Shown here piece after piece: positions 8,035-13,477 of a stretch of DNA of 13,477 bases. Position 1 is the first letter of the stretch, and each line of letters begins with the position of its first letter. The notes under the pieces are model-generated. The model had not been told where the DNA came from, made no database searches, and saw only the letters and a program-made list of their open reading frames with translations. The position numbers were made by a program, and so were the translations under genes. The stretch is from Clostridia bacterium (lineage in GTDB: Bacteria; Bacillota_A; Clostridia; Oscillospirales; CAG-272), in contig JAFTSQ010000020.1 of assembly GCA_017467205.1 (NCBI GenBank), positions 1 through 13,477 of the forward strand, written 5' to 3'.

Positions 8035-8463
8035 TTATTTGCGCCTTTTCTTAATGTTGTACTCGCTGCGAGGATTGATAAAATCGCGCCAGTCAAGGCT
8101 ACCTCTGTCAAGAGCCATAACGAGCACCTCAGCGGTCGCAATGTTGGTCGCCAAGGGAATGTTATGAACGTCGCAAAGGCGGAGAATGTTCATCTCCGTG
8201 TCGCTTTCTTCCTTCGCAGGATCGGTGCTTCTGAAATAAAAGAGCAGGTCAATCTCGTTATAAGAGATGAGAGAAGCTATCTGCTCCGTTCCCGCAGTTC
8301 CGGGAAGGTAGGTGTCTATATCCAAATCGGTAGCGTCGGATATATATCTGCCGGTCGTGTGTGTCGCGCAGAGATTGTGCTTGGCAAGTATTCCGCAGTA
8401 CGCAATACAGAACTGCGCCATCATTTCTTTTTTATTGTCGTCAGCAATTATGGCAATATACAT
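8035..8463 (-). CDS. Methylglyoxal-synthase-like protein with degenerate active site
   Basis: This 142-residue protein has the MGS-like fold and clear homology to clostridial methylglyoxal synthase (MgsA), which turns dihydroxyacetone phosphate into methylglyoxal. Scaffold blocks are intact: FCIAYCGILAKHNL (18-31), ISYNEIDLL (66-74), ILRLCDVHNIPLATNIATAE (93-112) and LDRGSLDWRDFINP (118-131). Compared from memory with MgsA, the catalytic motifs are altered. AHD is ADD (7-9, His19 equivalent lost), ATGTTG is ATHTTG (33-38), GGDQQ is GTEQ (58-61, Asp71 replaced by Glu or Thr), and the block that normally reads DPLxxxPHxPDV is STDPAKEESDTEM (79-91, His98 and Asp101 lost). It is therefore probably not a normal synthase; a phosphate- or triose-phosphate-binding regulator is possible but unproven. 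A perfect consensus promoter drives it, divergent from pfkA. Confidence 0.85.
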   Translation of the reverse strand: MYIAIIADDNKKEMMAQFCIAYCGILAKHNLCATHTTGRYISDATDLDIDTYLPGTAGTEQIASLISYNEIDLLFYFRSTDPAKEESDTEMNILRLCDVHNIPLATNIATAEVLVMALDRGSLDWRDFINPRSEYNIKKRRK

Positions 8464-8504
8464 TGACTTGAACCGTTCCTTTCTCTAATAAAAATAGAAA
8501 AGTG

Positions 8505-8526
8505 TGCGTGCGAGAGCTCGCGCGCA
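8505..8526 (-). promoter_or_regulatory. GC-rich hairpin at the 5' end of the MGS-like transcript
   Basis: TGCGTGCGAG (8505-8514) and CTCGCGCGCA (8517-8526) pair over 10 bp with one G-T pair and a 2-base centre, so the top pairs would open into a loop. It lies just downstream of the minus-strand start predicted near 8535. On the minus strand it is followed by CACTTTTCTATTTTTATT, and on the plus strand by TTTCTTTT. It could be an attenuator in the leader, a 5'-end stabilising hairpin, or a stop for antisense transcription. Confidence 0.5.
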
Positions 8527-8541
8527 TTTCTTTTAATGGTT

Positions 8542-8570
8542 ATTATAACACCTTTCTGTATGTTTGTCAA
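8542..8570 (-). promoter_or_regulatory. Perfect consensus sigma-A promoter of the MGS-like gene
   Basis: On the minus strand TTGACA (8565-8570) and TATAAT (8542-8547) are both exact consensus, with a 17-base spacer. The predicted start near 8535 gives a leader of about 70 nt. AGAAAGGA lies 13 bases before the ATG. Confidence 0.92.
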
Positions 8571-8624
8571 TGGGAGAGGACAATTTTTAATTTCAAAAAA
8601 AGTTAAAAAAATGCGAGTTTGCCA

Positions 8625-8653
8625 TTGTAAAAATGAAAAATATGTTGTATAAT
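8625..8653 (+). promoter_or_regulatory. Putative sigma-A promoter of pfkA
   Basis: TTGTAA (8625-8630) and TATAAT (8648-8653) are separated by 17 bases, divergent from the MGS-like promoter. A second TATAAT at 8701-8706 has no convincing -35 partner. The leader (about 8660-8767) contains a hairpin CCGCCA-CGTA-TGGCGG (8711-8726). Between the two promoters an A/T-rich segment holds inverted TTTTTAA/TTAAAAA arms (8584-8590, 8603-8609). Confidence 0.7.
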
Positions 8654-8767
8654 ATAGGCTGACGAAATATGGCAAATAAGTTATGTTTTGGGAAAAATCG
8701 TATAATACGCCCGCCACGTATGGCGGCGAGCGGTGATAAATACATCAAGTGAAAGGTAAATCAGATT

Positions 8768-9832
8768 ATGAAAAAATTCAGAAGAATAGGTGTTTTGACC
8801 TCCGGCGGTGATGCACCGGGTATGAACGCGGCAGTAAGAGCCGTTGCCCGTGCGGCAATTTCCTCGGGAGTTGAGGTTATGGGAATATATCGCGGTTATT
8901 CGGGACTTCTCTCGGAGGATATCCGTCCGCTTGACATTCGCGACGTATCAAACATTATAAACCGCGGCGGAACGGTGCTTTATTCCGACCGTTGCCCCGA
9001 GTTCAAGAGCGTAGAGGGTCAGATGAAGGGTGTTGAGGTTTGCCGCTCGCTCGGCATTGACGGTATCGTTGCCATCGGAGGCGACGGAACATTCCGCGGA
9101 GCTACCGACCTTACCAACCTCGGCATCCCCTGCATCGGAATCCCCGGAACTATTGATAACGACATTACCTCGACCGACAGCACGATAGGCTATGCAACGG
9201 CTATGAACACCGTCGTTGACCTCGTGGATATGATACGCGACACCAGCGAGTCGCACGCAAGATGCGCGGTAGTTGAGGTTATGGGACGCGGCGCGGGAGA
9301 TATCGCACTTAACGCAGGTATCGCCTCCGGCGCGACGGGAATCGTTATTCCCGAGTTTGATTTTGACAAAGACGAGCTCTTCTGCAAGATGAAAGCGGCA
9401 AGGCAGGTTGGTAAGCGCAACTTTATCGTTCTGGTATCCGAGGCACTCGGTTCTGATTACGGACCTGCGCTGACCGAGGAAATCGAGAGCGTTATAGGAA
9501 TTGAATCAAGATTCGTTCGCCCCGCTCACGTTATTCGCGGCGGAAGCCCCGTTATTCACGATCGCACCATGGCTACCCGTATGGGTGTGCGCGCTGTGGA
9601 CGAGCTCTTGAAGGGCAACTCCAAGCTCGTTATCTGCGAGCGCCGCGGTGAGATAGTCACCGAGGATATAAATTACGCACTCGTGCTTGATAAGATGTAC
9701 AAAAACAAGCTCACCGATGCCGACCTTTTGCCCTTCAGCGAGGAAGAGATTAGCAAGATGAGAGCCCGCGTTGACGAGAAGCACTCGAAGATGCAGGAGC
9801 TTTACGAGATAGCGAACAGAATAAATCTTTAA
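8768..9832 (+). CDS. pfkA: ATP-dependent 6-phosphofructokinase
   Basis: This enzyme phosphorylates fructose 6-phosphate to fructose 1,6-bisphosphate in glycolysis. The product has 354 residues. Motifs are GVLTSGGDAPGMNAA (8-22, ATP site), GGDGTFRGA (104-112), PGTIDND (126-132, catalytic Asp130), EVMGRGAG (170-177) and RGGSP (257-261, sugar phosphate). Gly after GGD and Gly in PGTIDND are the residues typical of ATP users; pyrophosphate-dependent enzymes usually have Asp and Lys there. The protein is about 35 residues longer than the 319-320-residue B. subtilis/E. coli type, owing to a charged helical C-terminal tail. GAAAGG is about 11 bases before ATG. The gene has its own promoter and a terminator, so it is likely monocistronic. 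Its divergent neighbour is the MGS-like protein, also linked by homology to triose phosphates. Confidence 0.96.
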   Translation: MKKFRRIGVLTSGGDAPGMNAAVRAVARAAISSGVEVMGIYRGYSGLLSEDIRPLDIRDVSNIINRGGTVLYSDRCPEFKSVEGQMKGVEVCRSLGIDGIVAIGGDGTFRGATDLTNLGIPCIGIPGTIDNDITSTDSTIGYATAMNTVVDLVDMIRDTSESHARCAVVEVMGRGAGDIALNAGIASGATGIVIPEFDFDKDELFCKMKAARQVGKRNFIVLVSEALGSDYGPALTEEIESVIGIESRFVRPAHVIRGGSPVIHDRTMATRMGVRAVDELLKGNSKLVICERRGEIVTEDINYALVLDKMYKNKLTDADLLPFSEEEISKMRARVDEKHSKMQELYEIANRINL

Positions 9833-9842
9833 TGAAATTCGG

Positions 9843-9884
9843 AAAAAAGCACTGCCGCAAGTTTTGGTGATGCTTTTTTCTTTC
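9843..9884 (+). terminator. Intrinsic terminator of pfkA
   Basis: AAAAAAGCA (9843-9851) pairs with TGCTTTTTT (9871-9879), and after one C/A mismatch TGCC pairs with GGTG. The T run is the 3' arm of the stem and CTTTC follows. The structure begins 10 bases after the pfkA stop. Confidence 0.75.
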
Positions 9885-9903
9885 GGAAAGGGGTGGAGGA
9901 TAG

Positions 9904-10488
9904 ATGCAAATTGCGGCTCAAATCATCGGAATAGTAGTTGTTCCCTTGATGATGCTGTCCTATCAGCAGAAAACGCAGATGCGCATTATTATATTTCAAA
10001 TAGTGTGCTCAACGCTTTTTGCATTCCACTATCTTCTGCTCGGAGCGATGGGCGCCTTCTTCGTCAACTCGATAGGCCTTGTGCGCGCCTTTGTGTACGC
10101 GCGCGGCAGTCGCGACGCGTGGGCTGCGCACCCTGCCTGGATTGGCGTTTTTTCGGCACTTTATTTCGTCGGATATTTCGTGACGCTGAAATATACGTAC
10201 GAGACGGTTGATATTTGGATAATTCTCCTCGAGCTTCTACCGGTTTCCGCAGGAATACTTGCCAACTTTGCATTCAGAATGAGAGAGGCAAGGCTCGTTA
10301 AGATTTTATCCGCCTTCATATCTCCGCAGTGGCTGGTATACAATATCGCCAAGCTTTCGGTCGGCGGAATAATCAACGAGCTGCTCGTTTTCACCTCGAT
10401 AATCATCGGTCTTGCAAGAGATACGAGAGAAAAAAAGGCGAACGAGCGCGCGGCACTTGAAAAAAGCCGTGCCGACGGAGGAGAATAA
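9904..10488 (+). CDS. YgjV-family inner-membrane protein
   Basis: This 194-residue polytopic membrane protein has about six hydrophobic segments (around 2-20, 27-48, 50-67, 79-98, 103-124 and 142-170) and a charged cytoplasmic tail ending in ARDTREKKANERAALEKS. The pattern of a first helix followed by 'LSYQQKTQMRIIIFQI' and 'FHYLLLGAMGAFFVNSIGLVR' matches the YgjV (Imp-YgjV) family, whose function is unknown. The start at 9904 has GGAGGA only 3-4 bases upstream, a short but usable spacing. It begins just after the pfkA terminator with no clear own promoter seen. It ends 4 bases before maf, whose Shine-Dalgarno site lies inside its last codons, so the two are co-translated. Confidence 0.8.
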   Translation: MQIAAQIIGIVVVPLMMLSYQQKTQMRIIIFQIVCSTLFAFHYLLLGAMGAFFVNSIGLVRAFVYARGSRDAWAAHPAWIGVFSALYFVGYFVTLKYTYETVDIWIILLELLPVSAGILANFAFRMREARLVKILSAFISPQWLVYNIAKLSVGGIINELLVFTSIIIGLARDTREKKANERAALEKSRADGGE

Positions 10489-10492
10489 AGCT

Positions 10493-11056
10493 ATGAAGGT
10501 TATACTTGCATCCGCATCGCCTCGCAGACGACAGCTGCTACGCGAGCTCTATCCGGATTTTGAGGTGATGGTCGCGGATATAGACGAGTCGCTTCCCGCG
10601 GGAGTCACTCCCGAAGAGGGGGTTCGTCTTTTGTCGGAAAGAAAGGGGGGCGCGGTGCTCGAAAGGGTTGCCGACCCAACCGCACTTATCATATCCTCTG
10701 ACACCCTCGTTGAGCTTAACGGCGAGCCTCTCGGAAAGCCTACCGACCCGTCCGACGCCGCTCGTATGCTCCGCGCCTTGAGCGGTGCGGCGCACTTCGT
10801 TCGCACGGGCGTTGCCGTCCACTTTGGCGGTAGGGTTGCAAGCGGGGTTGCCTCAACGAAGGTAGTCTTCAAGGAGCTCTCCGACGAGGAGATTGCAAAA
10901 TACGTCGCAAGCGGCGAGCCGATGGATAAGGCGGGCTCGTACGGAATTCAAGGCGCGGCGGGCGCTTTCGTTGAGAGGGTTGAGGGGGATATGGACACGG
11001 TTATAGGACTCTCGCTCGTCCTCACAAAAAAGCTCGCTGACAGTCTGTTAGGTTGA
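10493..11056 (+). CDS. maf: Maf-family nucleoside triphosphate pyrophosphatase
   Basis: Maf proteins hydrolyse non-canonical or pyrimidine nucleoside triphosphates to monophosphate and pyrophosphate, keeping the nucleotide pool clean. The product has 187 residues, the family norm. Motifs are LASASPRRRQLL (5-16), SSDTLV (68-73, catalytic Asp70), LGKPTD (80-85) and DKAGSYGIQGAAG (145-157), which fit the dTTP/UTP pyrophosphatase (YhdE-like) branch. I chose ATG 10493: GGAGGAG (10477-10483) is 9 bases upstream and the protein then starts with the family motif. An ATG at 10412 lies within ygjV and would add 27 unrelated residues. It precedes nth by 51 bases, giving a small nucleotide/DNA maintenance cluster. 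Confidence 0.94.
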   Translation: MKVILASASPRRRQLLRELYPDFEVMVADIDESLPAGVTPEEGVRLLSERKGGAVLERVADPTALIISSDTLVELNGEPLGKPTDPSDAARMLRALSGAAHFVRTGVAVHFGGRVASGVASTKVVFKELSDEEIAKYVASGEPMDKAGSYGIQGAAGAFVERVEGDMDTVIGLSLVLTKKLADSLLG

Positions 11057-11107
11057 TACCGTGTCGAGCTTTTTGAACGATAAATCCATACTTGAGGTAA
11101 ATAAAAG

Positions 11108-11770
11108 TTGACAAAGAACGAAAAAAAGAGAAGAGTAGAGGAGCTCTCGCACAGGCTTGCCGAGCTGTATCCCGTATCCGAGTGCGCTCTTGAGTACGGG
11201 GGCGATCCTTGGCGGCTTCTCGTTATGGCTCGCCTTTCTGCACAGTGTACTGACAGACGAGTTAATATAGTTTCAAAAACGCTTTTCGAGAAATATCCGA
11301 CCCCATCACTTATGGCGAGCGCGGATATCTCTGAGCTTGAAGAGATAGTTCGTCCGTGCGGTCTTTACCGTATGAAAGCAGAGAGCATAAAGGCTGCGTC
11401 GGAGATGCTGGTTAGCGATTTTTCGGGAGATTTGCCTCGGGATATGGACACTCTTTTGAAATTCCCCGGCGTTGGCAGAAAAATCGCCAATCTTCTGCTT
11501 GGCGACATATACAAGCTGCCTGCCATAGTCTGCGATACGCATTGCATAAGAATATGCGGAAGGATAGGTCTTTACCCCGAAAAAGAGAAGTCGGCAGAGC
11601 GCGTTGAGAAAATTCTGCGTTCCTTGATGGACGTGACGGACGGTAGCGATTTTTGCCATAGAATAGTCGAGTTCGGCAGAGAAATATGCTCGGCAAGGTC
11701 GCCGAGATGCGAGGTGTGTCCTATGAAGGATATCTGCCTGCATTTCGAGCGAAACAGCACGAAAAAGTGA
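11108..11770 (+). CDS. nth: Endonuclease III (DNA glycosylase/AP lyase)
   Basis: This base-excision repair enzyme removes oxidised pyrimidines and cuts the abasic site. The product has 220 residues (E. coli 211). It shows LSAQCTDRRVN (43-53), the helix-hairpin-helix LLKFPGVGRKIANLLL (116-131) with catalytic Lys125, CDTHCIRI (142-149) with catalytic Asp143, and a [4Fe-4S] site C194-x6-C201-x2-C204-x5-C210. The start is TTG at 11108: GAGGT (11094-11098) is 9 bases upstream, an in-frame TAA lies two codons before it, and no suitable ATG exists before the conserved region. It lies between maf (51 nt) and the DUF4093 gene (14 nt), so it is likely co-transcribed with both. Confidence 0.95.
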   Translation: MTKNEKKRRVEELSHRLAELYPVSECALEYGGDPWRLLVMARLSAQCTDRRVNIVSKTLFEKYPTPSLMASADISELEEIVRPCGLYRMKAESIKAASEMLVSDFSGDLPRDMDTLLKFPGVGRKIANLLLGDIYKLPAIVCDTHCIRICGRIGLYPEKEKSAERVEKILRSLMDVTDGSDFCHRIVEFGREICSARSPRCEVCPMKDICLHFERNSTKK

Positions 11771-11784
11771 CACGGGTGGCACTT

Positions 11785-12378
11785 ATGAAGAAAAAAATCA
11801 AGGTTCGCTTTCCCGTTTTGGTTGAAGGAAAGTACGATAAAATCACCCTTTCGTCAATAATTGACGCGAATATAGTCGTCCTCGGCGGATTTTCGGTCTT
11901 CAATTCCGAGCAGACGAGGAAGCTCGTGCGGAAGCTGGCAGAGAAGACCGACGTTATCCTACTGACAGACCCCGATGGCGGCGGCAGACAGATACGCTCC
12001 TATATCCTCGGAATTTTGCCGAAGGAGCGGGTGCATCAGCTTCATATCCCAAAAATCATGGGCAAGGAGGCGCGCAAGAGGCGAGCCTCGCGCTCGGGCA
12101 CGCTCGGCGTTGAGGGAATGAGCCGCGAAATAATAGAGCGGCTGTTTTTACCCTTTGCCACAGAGCAAGCCGAGCAAAAGAATCCGGTGACCGTTATTGA
12201 TTTTTATCGCGACGGGCTTTCGGGCGGTGAGGGCTCGGCGGCTAAAAGAGCGCGTCTTGCAGAGCGCCTCGACCTGCCGAAAGACCTTTCCTCAAAGGCG
12301 CTGCTTGAGGCGATAAATCTCATTTGCGGTAGGGAAGAATACGAAGCGGCTCTTAAAGAGATAGGCACTCAGAGCTGA
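11785..12378 (+). CDS. RNase M5-like Toprim protein with DUF4093 domain
   Basis: This 197-residue cytoplasmic protein has an N-terminal Toprim domain: PVLVEGKYDK (10-19) with Glu14, then LLTDPDGGG (59-67) with the Asp62-x-Asp64 pair that binds magnesium, then IRSYILG and KEARKRRASRSGTLGVEGMS (94-113). RNase M5 (RnmV), which matures 5S rRNA, has the same order and the GVEG signature. The C-terminal part (about 114-197) corresponds to DUF4093, common in Clostridia. A 5S rRNA or structured-RNA processing role is likely by homology but not shown. ATG 11785 is preferred: GGGTGG lies 5 bases upstream and the protein begins at the conserved part. An earlier in-frame ATG at 11686 lies within nth. This is the last gene before a strong terminator. 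Confidence 0.85.
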   Translation: MKKKIKVRFPVLVEGKYDKITLSSIIDANIVVLGGFSVFNSEQTRKLVRKLAEKTDVILLTDPDGGGRQIRSYILGILPKERVHQLHIPKIMGKEARKRRASRSGTLGVEGMSREIIERLFLPFATEQAEQKNPVTVIDFYRDGLSGGEGSAAKRARLAERLDLPKDLSSKALLEAINLICGREEYEAALKEIGTQS

Positions 12379-12389
12379 GTTTTTTGAGG

Positions 12390-12422
12390 GGTGGTAACGC
12401 AAAACGGGCGTTACCACCTTTT
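12390..12422 (+). terminator. Strong intrinsic terminator of the ygjV-maf-nth-DUF4093 cluster
   Basis: A perfect 11-bp stem, GGTGGTAACGC (12390-12400) with GCGTTACCACC (12408-12418), closes a 7-base loop and is followed by TTTT. It starts 12 bases after the DUF4093 gene stop. Confidence 0.93.
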
Positions 12423-12458
12423 GCTACGTTAAAATTATAAATATTTTGGCTTTAACTA

Positions 12459-12487
12459 TTTACTTTTTCAAGTGAATGTGATATAAT
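12459..12487 (+). promoter_or_regulatory. Sigma-A promoter of the pyruvate:ferredoxin oxidoreductase gene
   Basis: TTTACT (12459-12464) and TATAAT (12482-12487) are separated by 17 bases. TG at 12479-12480 makes an extended -10 (TGATATAAT). The predicted start is near 12494, giving a leader of about 57 nt. Confidence 0.8.
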
Positions 12488-12490
12488 TAA

Positions 12491-13477
<987 letters not shown>

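Noticed and set aside
8191..8250. A compensated frameshift as the cause of the altered catalytic block in the MGS-like protein
   Set aside because: Reading the region in the other frames does not restore the DPLxxxPHxPDV-type motif, and flanking conserved blocks stay in one frame with near-equal spacing.
8701..8706. Second TATAAT upstream of pfkA as an independent promoter
   Set aside because: No -35 box at 16-18 bases and no extended -10 TG; the promoter at 8625-8653 is better.

Overview
The window looks like chromosomal DNA from an anaerobic, probably gut-associated Clostridia-type Firmicute. The evidence is the gene content: a single-chain pyruvate:ferredoxin oxidoreductase, a DUF4093/Toprim RNase M5-like protein, a DUF1934 (YwiB-like) protein, a clostridial-type IMP dehydrogenase and class II-fold AsnA. 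Promoters are consensus sigma-A boxes with 17-base spacers, Shine-Dalgarno sites are mostly strong, and intrinsic terminators follow several genes. The genus cannot be decided from this sequence. No phage, transposon, CRISPR or plasmid hallmark was seen; this is mainly a housekeeping region.

Layout. (1) 1-200: a minus-strand tRNA-Pro(GGG) with its own near-consensus promoter and a perfect-stem terminator. (2) 351-1708: an SLC13/ArsB-type anion permease on the plus strand. It has its own promoter, a leader of about 165 nt with extensive predicted pairing, and a shared terminator against the next convergent gene. (3) 1711-8463: a long minus-strand series. In transcription order it is an MGS-like protein, DUF1934 protein, holA, a cyclophilin lipoprotein, guaB, asnA and a lipoprotein esterase. 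Spacings of 6-28 nt from DUF1934 to guaB suggest co-transcription; the gaps around asnA and the esterase are 79-90 nt. (4) 8464-8767: a divergent control region with a perfect consensus promoter facing the MGS-like gene and a second promoter facing pfkA. (5) 8768-12422: pfkA with its terminator, then a tight ygjV-maf-nth-DUF4093 cluster ending in a strong terminator. (6) 12459-13477: promoter, operator-like palindrome and the 5' part of a pyruvate:ferredoxin oxidoreductase gene, cut by the window edge.

Functionally, central carbon metabolism (pfkA, nifJ-type oxidoreductase, the MGS-like protein that borders pfkA), purine and amino-acid synthesis (guaB, asnA) and genome or nucleotide upkeep (holA, nth, maf, RNase M5-like) sit together.

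Three points deserve attention. The oxidoreductase gene carries two adjacent in-frame TAG codons, after which the conserved protein resumes in the same frame. The methylglyoxal-synthase-like protein keeps the family scaffold but has lost most residues of the catalytic motifs. The permease has a long leader with competing stems that could be an unrecognised regulatory RNA. None of the 13 complete genes in the window ends in TAG.
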